DNA from: Castellaniella sp036379515
Lineage (GTDB): Bacteria > Pseudomonadota > Gammaproteobacteria > Burkholderiales > Burkholderiaceae_B
Length of the DNA: 64,000 nucleotides
Assembly (NCBI RefSeq): GCF_036379515.1
Contig: NZ_DASVGN010000038.1
Location: 62,001 to 126,000, forward strand
Reading direction: 5' to 3'
A program made the translations under genes and the position numbers. The notes below the pieces were generated by a model. It was not told the origin of the DNA and ran no database searches. It was given only the letters and a program-made list of their open reading frames with translations. This document shows positions 8,561-16,027 of this stretch, one piece after another. Every line of letters starts with the position of its first letter. Position 1 is the first letter of the stretch.

Positions 8561-8694
8561 GGAACAGGATGGCTCTGTGTTGGCGAGTCCTTCTTCCACC
8601 GGGATGAGCCCGACGAGATTCCGGGTGGGGGCTCAGCGGGTTGCGGTATCCTGTAGCGCCCTGCCACCCACAAAAGCCCACCCCACAATTCACC

Positions 8695-9549
8695 ATGGCA
8701 TCGATCGGCCTGAATTTCATCTATGGTTCCGTGCTGGTGGCCGCGTTGTTTCATGCCCTCTGGAACGCGCTCATCAAAGGCAGCCCCGACAAGCTTTTGA
8801 GTGCAATAGGGATCACCGGCTTTGCCACCCTGCTGGCCGTGCTGAGCCTTCCATGGATGACCCAGCCTGCTTTGGCGAGCTGGCCGTGCCTGGCGACGTC
8901 ATTGGTATTGCAAGTGACCTACATGCGCCTGGTCGCCAAGATCTATCGCGAATCCGACATGAGCGTCAGCTACCCTGTCATGCGGGGAACGGCTCCCTTG
9001 CTGGTGGCGCTGGCATCGGCCGCTTTCTTTCAGGATGCACTGAGCCCCGCAGCCATGGCAGGAGTCGGCACGATCTGTGCGGGGATTCTATGCCTGGGAT
9101 GGCCGTCTGACCGCGGATCGAGCAGGCCTTCCAATCTGAAGCTCGCGCTCCTGAATGCGCTGGTGATAGCCAGCTATACGCTGGTCGATGGCACAGGGGC
9201 CAGGCTCTCGGAAGCGCCGGCGAGCTATACGATGTGGGTCTTTCTGCTACAGGGCACGGTCATGGTTGCCATGGCGATGCCGAAACATCGACAAGCCCTG
9301 TTCCTGCACGTCCGTACCTACTGGAAGGCGGCAGTACTGGGCGGCTTCGGGACAGTGATTTCGTACGGTGTGGCGCTCTGGGCAATGACGCTCGCCCCGA
9401 TTGCCATCATCGCCGCCCTGCGAGAGACTTCAATCCTGTTTGGCGTCCTCATTTCGGGAATCTTCCTGCACGAGCGGCTGACCGCCGCCCGAATGGTCGG
9501 CGCTTGCATTCTGGTACTGGGTGCGATTGTGCTGCGGCTGGCACCCTGA
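8695..9549 (+). CDS. EamA/DMT-family transporter
   Basis: 284 aa from the ATG at 8695; the in-frame TTG at 8641 would add 18 polar residues that are not part of the fold. About ten helices in two EamA halves are visible, with VALFHALWNALIKG at the start of the first and TVISYGVALWAMTLAPIAIIAALRETSILFG near the end of the second, here spanning more than one motif. DMT-family proteins export or import small metabolites. The substrate is unknown; its site between the exporter gene and tauA makes a taurine-related solute possible, but nothing in the sequence proves it. Confidence 0.8.
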   Translation: MASIGLNFIYGSVLVAALFHALWNALIKGSPDKLLSAIGITGFATLLAVLSLPWMTQPALASWPCLATSLVLQVTYMRLVAKIYRESDMSVSYPVMRGTAPLLVALASAAFFQDALSPAAMAGVGTICAGILCLGWPSDRGSSRPSNLKLALLNALVIASYTLVDGTGARLSEAPASYTMWVFLLQGTVMVAMAMPKHRQALFLHVRTYWKAAVLGGFGTVISYGVALWAMTLAPIAIIAALRETSILFGVLISGIFLHERLTAARMVGACILVLGAIVLRLAP

Positions 9550-9716
9550 GGCATTCTTGGCGCCAGTCCAGCCACACGGCCGCTGGGCGGCCTGCCTCCT
9601 CCCCGTTGGTCTGGGTCCAGACTTCGCAAGATATCAGCATTTACCCCTAAGGCGCTTTACTTCCAATGCGGGTAATTTTGATCAAATGCCAGCATTCATG
9701 CGCCTCTCGGGTCTGC

Positions 9717-9771
9717 CTGGCCCACTGAGCTGGCCCTTCTGGCCCTAAAACTTCAACATAACTGGACCTAG
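9717..9771 (+). promoter_or_regulatory. Array of candidate TauR direct repeats upstream of tauA
   Basis: Copies on the + strand: CTGGCCCACT (9717), CTGGCCCTTC (9730), CTGGCCCTAA (9739) and CTGGACCTAG (9762). The last two start 23 nt apart, about two helical turns, and the last overlaps the likely -35 element. From memory, R. capsulatus TauR binds direct repeats close to CTGGACYTAA; the resemblance and the linked tauR gene support assignment as TauR sites. The same motif with the same 23-nt spacing recurs upstream of the APC permease gene and tauX. Confidence 0.65.
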
Positions 9772-9791
9772 TTTAAGGGCATGACTATAGG
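9763..9791 (+). promoter_or_regulatory. Probable tauA promoter
   Basis: TGGACC (9763-9768) and TATAGG (9786-9791) are separated by 17 bp. Both hexamers match sigma-70 consensus at four positions, and the -35 lies inside the last TauR-like repeat, as in other MocR-activated promoters. Leader of ~70 nt before the GTG of tauA. Confidence 0.5.
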
Positions 9792-9869
9792 CACCATGGA
9801 CGAACAAATGATGCTCTGGGGCCAACTTCATGGCCCACCTCAGGCGCATCACCTACCGAGGAGACTGCC

Positions 9870-10913
9870 GTGAAACCATCGTTTCGCTTCATCCGTAAGC
9901 TGACCGTGCTGGGCCTTGCTGTCGGGGCTGTAAGCCTGGGCAGCAGCGCATTTTCTGCCACCAAGGTGGTCGTTGGCTATCAACAGATCGTGGGCCCTTT
10001 CGTCAGCGCCATCGCCGATGGCACCTTTGACAAGGCCCTTAAGAAAGAAGGCTATGAAGTCGATTGGCGCCAGTTCAGTTCAGCCGGCGACATCTCAAGT
10101 GCGTTTGCCTCCCGCGACGTCCCGGTAGGAGTCCTGGGATCGACGGGCATCACGGCGGCAACAACCCGTGGGGTCAACATGGAGCTGTTCTGGATCCTGG
10201 ACAACATTGGCAAATCCGAGGCGCTGATCGCACGCAATGGTTCGGGCATCAAGACGCCGCAGGACCTGGTCGGCAAGAAGGTCGGTGTCCCCTTCGTGTC
10301 CACCTCGCACTTTCACCTGCTGCTGGCTCTGAGCGATATCTGGCACATCAAGCCAAGCAGCGTACAGATCCTGAACATGCAGCCGCCCCAGATCGTAGCC
10401 GCCTGGACACGAGGTGACATCGATGCCGCTTATGTGTGGCCGCCTGCCCTGACGGAAATCATGAAAACCGGCACGGAGATCACCAACTCCGAAATCGTTG
10501 GCAAACAGACCGTCCCGACCTTTGACGGCCTGGTGGTCGACAAGGACTGGGCCGCCAAGAATCCGAAGTTCATGGCAGCCTTCACGGATGTCCTGGCCAA
10601 GTCGTACCAGGGCTTTGATGCTCGCAAGGCTTCACTCACCCCCGATTCTCCCGAGATCAAGGGGATCGTCAAGATGATCGGCGGCTCACCTGCGGACATT
10701 GTGAGCGCATTGAACCTGCTGCTCTATCCGGATGCCAACGAACAGAAGTCTGACCGCTGGCTTGGCGGGGGTGAGAACAGCGGTGCAGTCAAGGCGTTTA
10801 CGGCCAGCGCCAAGTTCCTGAAGTCGCAACGCCAGATCAACGCCCCCTTGAAGAGCTACACCCCGTTCGTGACGGCATCCTATGCAGATGCAGCTGCGAA
10901 GACCGTGAAGTAA
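9870..10913 (+). CDS. tauA: Taurine ABC transporter periplasmic binding protein
   Basis: 347 aa from a GTG with a strong AGGAG 7-9 nt upstream. A signal peptide covers residues 1-29 (cleavage near FSA-TK). The mature protein is a type II periplasmic binding protein of the SsuA/TauA class: VGYQQIVGPF at the start, GSTGI and TPQDLVGKKVGVPFVSTSHFH region in the middle, and AAYVWPPAL. It captures taurine for TauBC. The gene heads tauA-tauB-tauC-tauR. The 92-nt gap to tauB contains two hairpins that could give tauA higher expression than tauBC. Confidence 0.92.
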   Translation: MKPSFRFIRKLTVLGLAVGAVSLGSSAFSATKVVVGYQQIVGPFVSAIADGTFDKALKKEGYEVDWRQFSSAGDISSAFASRDVPVGVLGSTGITAATTRGVNMELFWILDNIGKSEALIARNGSGIKTPQDLVGKKVGVPFVSTSHFHLLLALSDIWHIKPSSVQILNMQPPQIVAAWTRGDIDAAYVWPPALTEIMKTGTEITNSEIVGKQTVPTFDGLVVDKDWAAKNPKFMAAFTDVLAKSYQGFDARKASLTPDSPEIKGIVKMIGGSPADIVSALNLLLYPDANEQKSDRWLGGGENSGAVKAFTASAKFLKSQRQINAPLKSYTPFVTASYADAAAKTVK

Positions 10914-10922
10914 AGCAATGCA

Positions 10923-10980
10923 GCGGGCCACGTCGGCCCGCCTCTATTTTCGCGGAGCGTTGTTCCAAGGCAGCTCCGCG
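10923..10980 (+). terminator. Two stem-loops between tauA and tauB
   Basis: First hairpin: GCGGGCC/GGCCCGC (10923-10941, 5-nt loop) followed by CTCTATTTT. Second: CGCGGAGC/GCTCCGCG (10951-10958 and 10973-10980, 14-nt loop). Likely a partial terminator or mRNA-stabilising element that keeps the binding protein more abundant than the permease and ATPase. Confidence 0.6.
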
Positions 10981-11005
10981 ACTCGCCGCACACAAGGAGT
11001 TCATC

Positions 11006-11827
11006 ATGGCTTCCATGGCCAATCTCAGCGTCCGCAACGTCAGCGTCACCTACCCATCGCAGATGATGGGGGGTGCCGTCACGGCCCTGAAAGACGTCAA
11101 TCTTGAAATCTCGCCCGGAGATTTCGTCGTTGCACTGGGAGCCTCGGGCTGTGGGAAGACCACGTTGCTGAGTGTGATTGCCGGGTTCCTGACCCCCACC
11201 GAAGGCGAAGTACTGCTGGGCGGAAAGCCCGTCAACGGCCCGGGCGCAGATCGAGGGGTCGTGTTTCAGAAGCACGCGCTATTACCCTGGCTCAATGTGA
11301 TCGACAACACGGAATTCGGTCTCAAGCTTCAAGGCGTTCCCAAAAGCAAGCGGCACCCGATTGCCGCCAGGAACCTCGAGCTGGTGGGCCTGCAGGATTT
11401 CCACAAGCACATGATCTACCAACTTTCCGGCGGGATGCAGCAGCGCGTGGGGATTGCGCGCGCACTGACCTGCGACCCTGCCATGCTGCTCATGGACGAG
11501 CCGATGGCCGCTCTGGATGCGCTGTCGCGTGAAACGATCCAGGAGCTTTTGCTCGACGTCTGGCAAAAGACGCACAAGATGCTCTTCTTCATCACGCACA
11601 GCGTCGAAGAAGCCTTGTTTCTGGGCACAAAACTGATCGTGATGTCACCGCGTCCTGGACGTGTCACCAACACCTATGACCTCGATTTCAATCAGCGCTA
11701 TCTCAGCGGCACGAACGCGCGCGCCATCAAATCCAGCCCTGATTTCATCAAGATGCGGGAAACCGTTCTGGACATCATCTACGGCGACGAACGGGCAGCG
11801 GGCTCGCCAGAGCACAACATCGCCTGA
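11006..11827 (+). CDS. tauB: Taurine ABC transporter ATP-binding protein
   Basis: 273 aa, ATG preceded by AAGGAG. Complete ABC ATPase: Walker A GASGCGKTT, Q-loop in VFQKHALLPW, signature LSGGMQQRVGIARAL, Walker B MLLMDEPMAALDAL and switch His in FFITHSVEEAL. The pairing with a TauA-type binding protein and the TauC permease, and the linked tauXY/xsc genes, assign taurine (or a related sulfonate) as substrate. Cytoplasmic face of the inner membrane. Confidence 0.93.
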   Translation: MASMANLSVRNVSVTYPSQMMGGAVTALKDVNLEISPGDFVVALGASGCGKTTLLSVIAGFLTPTEGEVLLGGKPVNGPGADRGVVFQKHALLPWLNVIDNTEFGLKLQGVPKSKRHPIAARNLELVGLQDFHKHMIYQLSGGMQQRVGIARALTCDPAMLLMDEPMAALDALSRETIQELLLDVWQKTHKMLFFITHSVEEALFLGTKLIVMSPRPGRVTNTYDLDFNQRYLSGTNARAIKSSPDFIKMRETVLDIIYGDERAAGSPEHNIA

Positions 11828-11860
11828 ATCTCTTTTCAATCGTTGAACCGGAGCCAAATC

Positions 11861-12691
11861 ATGGCGATCTCGCACAAACGAAAGACACGCGCCGCTCAGC
11901 CGGGGCAAGTCTACGGCGCCCCTGGCGCCGGCTACAGCGGCCACATCAGCGCAATGACAGCCATCGCACTCATCGCACTGTGGTTCCTCGTGACGGGCAT
12001 GGGTTGGATCAAGCCCATTTTTCTGCCCTCTCCTTTTGCCGTCTATGACAAATTCATAGAGGCGGCCACGGTGGGCGTTGCCAACTCCACGCTGGCCCAG
12101 CACACCCTGGTCAGCTTGGGGCGCGTCATGGGCGCGTTCGTGCTGGCACTCGTCACGGCAGTGCCCATCGGCATCCTGATGGGGGTGAACCGGGTCGTTC
12201 GAGGCCTCTTTGACCCCATCATCGAATTCTACCGACCACTGCCCCCGTTGGCCTACCTGCCTCTGGTGATCATCTGGTTTGGCATCGGCGAGTTCCCGAA
12301 GGTCTTCCTGATCTTTCTGGCGATTTTCGCACCCATGGCTATTGCAGCACGAGCGGGCGTGAAATCGGTTTCGATCGAGCAGATCCATGCCGCCTATGCC
12401 ATGGGGGCCAGCAGCACCCAGATCATCTTCCATGTGATTCTGAAAGCGGCCATGCCCGAGATCTTCACCGGGATGCGCATCGGTATCGGCGTGGGCTGGA
12501 CGACCTTGGTGGCAGCTGAAATGGTGGCTGCAGCACGCGGTTTGGGCTTCATGGTCCTCAATGCCGCCCAATATCTCGCCAGCGATACCGTCATCATGGG
12601 CATTATCGTGATTGGGTTCTTCGCCTTCTGCTTTGACCTTCTGTTGCGCTATCTCGAGCGCGTTATGATCCCCTGGAAAGGCAAAATCTAA
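11861..12691 (+). CDS. tauC: Taurine ABC transporter permease
   Basis: 276 aa from the ATG at 11861, which has CCGGAG in front; an in-frame TTG at 11843 is less likely. About six helices, with the EAA cytoplasmic loop AAYAMGASSTQIIFHVILKA contacting TauB. Belongs to the BPD-type SsuC/TauC permease family. 33 nt after tauB and 12 nt before tauR, so co-transcribed with both. Confidence 0.92.
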   Translation: MAISHKRKTRAAQPGQVYGAPGAGYSGHISAMTAIALIALWFLVTGMGWIKPIFLPSPFAVYDKFIEAATVGVANSTLAQHTLVSLGRVMGAFVLALVTAVPIGILMGVNRVVRGLFDPIIEFYRPLPPLAYLPLVIIWFGIGEFPKVFLIFLAIFAPMAIAARAGVKSVSIEQIHAAYAMGASSTQIIFHVILKAAMPEIFTGMRIGIGVGWTTLVAAEMVAAARGLGFMVLNAAQYLASDTVIMGIIVIGFFAFCFDLLLRYLERVMIPWKGKI

Positions 12692-12703
12692 GGGTCCCCG
12701 TTC

Positions 12704-14206
12704 ATGCCAGAAAGCGGCTCTACAAGCTCGGTTCAATGGTCGGCCCTGTTCGAACGGGTGGATGACTACAACCTCAGCCTGCAGGGCCGCATTCGCAAGA
12801 TGCTGGTGTCCGCCATCCTGAGCGGGCATTTGCCGCCCGGCTCACCCATCCCATCGAGCCGCGAACTCGCCAGGGCCTTGGGAGTGGCGCGCAATACGGC
12901 AGTCTTCGCCTATCAGCAGCTCGTGGTCGAGGGGTATCTGGAATCACGCGAGCGTAGTGGCCATTACGTGGCCGAGGGCTTGAACACCCAGCATGCACCC
13001 GCTTTTCAAGAAGCGCCTTCTGCACCCGCACACGGCGCCACGGATTGGTCCAAGCGCCTGGTGTTTCATCCGTCTTCTCAGCGCAACATCATCAAGCCGG
13101 CCAATTGGCAGAGCCAGCCCTATCCGTTCATTTACGCACAATTCGATGCCAAGCAGTTTCCGACCGTCGAATGGCGCGAATGCTGCATGCGCGCGCTCTC
13201 GGTGCTGGACATCCGCATGTGGGCTCCTGACCTGATCGCCAACGACGATCAGGCGCTGGTCGAGGCCATCCGCAATCAGATCCTGCCTCGGCGCGGGATT
13301 TGGGCTGAAGAAGACGAAATCATGGTGACCATGGGGGCACAGCACGCGCTGTACCTGGTGGCCAACCTGCTGGTGCACGGCCACACCGTGGTGGGCATGG
13401 AAGACCCGGGCTACCCGGATGCCCGCAATACGTTTGCGCAGCGCACAGACCGTCTGGTGCCACTACCTGTCGACGACGACGGCTTGCTGCCGTCCCCCTT
13501 GCTGCAGCAGTGCGATTATATTTTCGTCACCCCAAGCCATCAGTGCCCCACGAATGCAACGCTTTCGATGGAGCGGCGGGTCGCCCTTCTGGAACTTGCG
13601 AGCCGCACGGATGCAATTCTGATCGAAGACGACTACGAAACCGAAAATCGCTATGACGGACATCCTTCGCCGGCATTAAAGAGCCTGGACAGACATGGCA
13701 GGGTCATTTACATCGGCAGCCTTTCGAAGAGCTTTGCCCCTGGCCTCAGGCTGGGATACATCGTGGCACCTCGCGAAATCATGGTGGAACTGCGCGCTTT
13801 GCGGCGCCTCATGATCCGGCATCCCCCCGCCTACTTGCAGCGCGCCTTTGCGCTCTTCATCTCATTGGGCCACTACCACGCGCTGCTGCGCCGTCTGTCA
13901 CAGGTCTATGCCGAGCGTGCACAGGTGCTGCAAGATGCGGTGCACACCTATTTGCCGGAATTCCATGGCCGCGTCATCCACGGTGGCTCGTCCTGGTGGA
14001 TCCAGGGCCCCGAAGACATCGATACCGACAGACTGGCACGGGCCGCACTGCAATCCGGCGTCGTGATAGAGCCTGGTCGCGTCTTCTACCATGACCCACA
14101 GTCGCGCGACCGGCAGCACATCCGGCTGGGCTTTTCATCGATTGAAAGCATCCACATCCCGGACGGCATTCAAGAACTCGCCCACGTGGTGCAGCATTTC
14201 GAATAG
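12704..14206 (+). CDS. tauR: MocR/GntR-type taurine regulator TauR
   Basis: 500 aa. Residues ~22-95 are a GntR winged helix (PSSRELARALGVARNTAVFAYQQL). Residues ~125-495 form a fold-type-I aminotransferase-like domain with the PLP Lys at 342 in GSLSKSFAPGLRLGY, plus ALIEDDYE-type Asp at ~309-310. MocR regulators sense their amine ligand through PLP; TauR of Rhodobacter activates taurine genes. Last gene of the tauABC operon, so it is probably autoinduced. Candidate sites are the CTGGCCCTAN repeats upstream of tauA, the APC permease gene and tauX. Confidence 0.9.
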   Translation: MPESGSTSSVQWSALFERVDDYNLSLQGRIRKMLVSAILSGHLPPGSPIPSSRELARALGVARNTAVFAYQQLVVEGYLESRERSGHYVAEGLNTQHAPAFQEAPSAPAHGATDWSKRLVFHPSSQRNIIKPANWQSQPYPFIYAQFDAKQFPTVEWRECCMRALSVLDIRMWAPDLIANDDQALVEAIRNQILPRRGIWAEEDEIMVTMGAQHALYLVANLLVHGHTVVGMEDPGYPDARNTFAQRTDRLVPLPVDDDGLLPSPLLQQCDYIFVTPSHQCPTNATLSMERRVALLELASRTDAILIEDDYETENRYDGHPSPALKSLDRHGRVIYIGSLSKSFAPGLRLGYIVAPREIMVELRALRRLMIRHPPAYLQRAFALFISLGHYHALLRRLSQVYAERAQVLQDAVHTYLPEFHGRVIHGGSSWWIQGPEDIDTDRLARAALQSGVVIEPGRVFYHDPQSRDRQHIRLGFSSIESIHIPDGIQELAHVVQHFE

Positions 14207-14222
14207 CCTGCTGTCAATCGCA

Positions 14223-14248
14223 CGGGGTGCCTGATTTCAGGCACCCCG
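14223..14248. terminator. Bidirectional stem-loop between tauR and the APC permease gene
   Basis: Perfect 12-bp stem (arms 14223-14234 and 14237-14248; arm CGGGGTGCCTGA) with a two-nt centre, between two convergent genes. No long T tract follows on either strand, so it may act as a weak terminator or mRNA 3'-end protector. Confidence 0.6.
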
Positions 14249-14263
14249 CCGGAGTTTCGGCGC

Positions 14264-15706
14264 TCAGGCTGCCGCCTGTCCCAGGATGAGCTGATCCATT
14301 TCGGCCTTTGACGTATTGCTATATTCGCGCCCCAGGAGCACGTAGAACACGAGCCCCAGTCCTGCCCAGCACAGCAATGCAATCCAGGCAGGGGTCTCCA
14401 GGAAGCCCGGTGACCCGGGGACCAGCAACAGCGCGAGAAAACCCATGCTGCAGACCATTCCACTCAATGCCACAAGCTTTTTGATGGGCGAGACTTCCTT
14501 GCAGAAGGAAGGGCATTGCTGCGCGGGATGCCATTTGAACAAACGATAGGCCACTGCACAGTAGTAAATGAAGGCGATCGAAATACCGACCGCCGACATG
14601 TCTACAACCCAGAGGAGCACTGAGCGGCCAAACCAGGGTGCGACCAGGCAGATCGCGCACACAAAGACAATGCTCGCATAGGGCGTGCAATGCTTGTCGT
14701 GCAGGCGGCTGAACAGAGGCGGAAGCGCTTTGGCCCGACTCATGGCAAACATCAGCCGGCTGCACGAGATGTAGAACCCGATCAGCCCGGTGAAAATTCC
14801 CATGCACAGTGCCACGACCAGGGCTGCCAGGCCGACGCTGCCAAGCACGTCGAATATTGCCTGACCAGTACCCCAAAGGTCATGGCGCCCCACCAGATTC
14901 ATCCAGGGCATGGCGAGCGCAGTGGCGAGAATCATGATGGAATAGTGAGAAGCGGCAACGGCAAGGGCGGCAATGATCAGAAAGGTGGCCTTACCGGGGG
15001 AAAAGCTGAATTCTTCAGCGGCCTGCGGCACAGTATCGAAGCCCACGTAGGCCCACGGAGAAATGGCCACGATTGCCGCGACCGCCGACCACGAAGGTAT
15101 GCCAGGCTTGTACAGGGGAACCATGTTGGAAAAGGCCGTGGCTGGTGAAGCCACCATGGCGGCCGTCACACCTGTCGCAGCCGCAATCAGGAGGACACAA
15201 AAATAAAATTGGGTGCGAGCCGTCGCGTCTGCACCACGAATGTTCAGCCATGCAAACAGAATCAGGACGGCGCTGGCGATCAGGACTTCCATCAGATAGA
15301 CGTCCCATCCAGCCACGCTATACAGAAAGCCCACCTTCATGAACTCGGGGACCAGGAACTTCACCATCAGGGCAAAGGCTGAAGCATTCAAGGCAACAAT
15401 GGCGGCGTAACCCAGGATCAAAAACCAACCGCAGAAAAAAGCGTGTTTGCGCCCAAAGGCCAGATACGCGTAGGTGAATGCCCCACCGGTGATGGGGTAG
15501 GCTTTGACCAGAAATCCGCAGCTCATGCCCACGAGGCTGAGGACCAACGCACCTATCCAAAGGCCAATGATGACGCCGAGCGGGCCCGCCATTTCCATCC
15601 ATTCGGTGGGCAATACGAAACTGCCCCAGCCGATCGCCGAGCCAAAAGCGATAGCCCAGACCCAGTGGGGCTTGAAGGTTTTCTCAAGAGTGATTCTCTC
15701 TGGCAC
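14264..15706 (-). CDS. APC-family amino acid permease, candidate taurine-linked importer
   Basis: 480 aa from the GTG at 15706, chosen because GGAGA sits 5 nt upstream; further upstream ATGs lie in unconserved sequence beyond likely regulatory DNA. About 12 helices; the N-terminal GSAIGWGSFVLP matches the substrate-binding glycine motif of APC transporters, and ITGGAFTYAYLAFG follows. Probably a proton-coupled uptake system. The upstream region carries two TauR-like repeats 23 nt apart. A terminator separates it from tauXY, so it should be its own TauR-controlled unit. The substrate (taurine, hypotaurine or another amine) is inference. Confidence 0.82.
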   Translation of the reverse strand: MPERITLEKTFKPHWVWAIAFGSAIGWGSFVLPTEWMEMAGPLGVIIGLWIGALVLSLVGMSCGFLVKAYPITGGAFTYAYLAFGRKHAFFCGWFLILGYAAIVALNASAFALMVKFLVPEFMKVGFLYSVAGWDVYLMEVLIASAVLILFAWLNIRGADATARTQFYFCVLLIAAATGVTAAMVASPATAFSNMVPLYKPGIPSWSAVAAIVAISPWAYVGFDTVPQAAEEFSFSPGKATFLIIAALAVAASHYSIMILATALAMPWMNLVGRHDLWGTGQAIFDVLGSVGLAALVVALCMGIFTGLIGFYISCSRLMFAMSRAKALPPLFSRLHDKHCTPYASIVFVCAICLVAPWFGRSVLLWVVDMSAVGISIAFIYYCAVAYRLFKWHPAQQCPSFCKEVSPIKKLVALSGMVCSMGFLALLLVPGSPGFLETPAWIALLCWAGLGLVFYVLLGREYSNTSKAEMDQLILGQAAA

Positions 15707-15794
15707 TGCAGTCTCCAAAACATCGTTTTTTATTAATATTTGTCTCGGTAATCGAGACGATTGAAACGAGTCTATCGGAAACGACGCAAGCGTC

Positions 15795-15827
15795 ATAGGA
15801 CCAAAAACCAGCTGGTGATAGGGCCAG
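15795..15827 (-). promoter_or_regulatory. Candidate TauR repeat pair upstream of the APC permease
   Basis: On the - strand CTGGCCCTAT (15827 to 15818) and TTGGTCCTAT (15804 to 15795) start 23 nt apart, the same register as the tauA pair. The downstream repeat ends 88 nt before the GTG start, close to the ~98-nt distance at tauA. Confidence 0.6.
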
Positions 15828-15938
15828 AAAAATATGATCGGTTGCCGTTGCAACGAGGTACTGCCTGGCTCGCGTAACGTCCGGCGAGGTGTTGCGCGCC
15901 CTTTCCACCATGAGGCCCAAGCGAAGCACCCCATACAC

Positions 15939-15960
15939 GCTGGTCGTGTGCACGACCAGC
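15939..15960. promoter_or_regulatory. 22-bp dyad between tauY terminator and permease promoter
   Basis: Arms GCTGGTCGTG (15939-15948) and CACGACCAGC (15951-15960) around TG. It could be a second hairpin behind the tauXY terminator or an operator. Confidence 0.4.
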
Positions 15961-15974
15961 GGCCGGACGCCACT

Positions 15975-16003
15975 AAAAAAAAGGACCATCAATTCGATGG
16001 TCC
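15975..16003 (-). terminator. Intrinsic terminator of tauXY
   Basis: 8-bp perfect stem (GGACCATC/GATGGTCC, 5-nt loop, 15983-16003) followed on the - strand by eight U residues (15975-15982), 24 nt after the tauY stop. Confidence 0.88.
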
Positions 16004-16027
16004 CTCTTCTGCCGGCCGAAACGCCGC

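Larger units (their letters stand above)
9550..9869. other. tauA upstream region (320 bp without a gene)
   Basis: A weak GC hairpin (GGCCG/CGGCC, 9578-9592) just after the EamA gene may end its transcription. A 10-bp perfect palindrome TTTGATCAAA lies at 9677-9686. The TauR-like repeats and the likely tauA promoter occupy 9717-9791. The rest shows no coding potential or other structure that I can support. Confidence 0.6.
15707..15974. other. Upstream region of the APC permease gene
   Basis: Non-coding stretch (gene-free gap 15707-16027 including the tauY terminator). It contains the TauR-like pair at 15795-15827 and a 10-bp-arm dyad at 15939-15960 (GCTGGTCGTG-TG-CACGACCAGC parts). The part next to the start is AT-rich (15721-15745). 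No coding potential seen. Confidence 0.55.

Noticed and set aside
11645..12829. Long open frame (394 codons) antisense to tauC
   Set aside because: Low-complexity His/Asp/Gln-rich translation, mirrors the GC-biased codons of tauC; no ribosome site or family resemblance.
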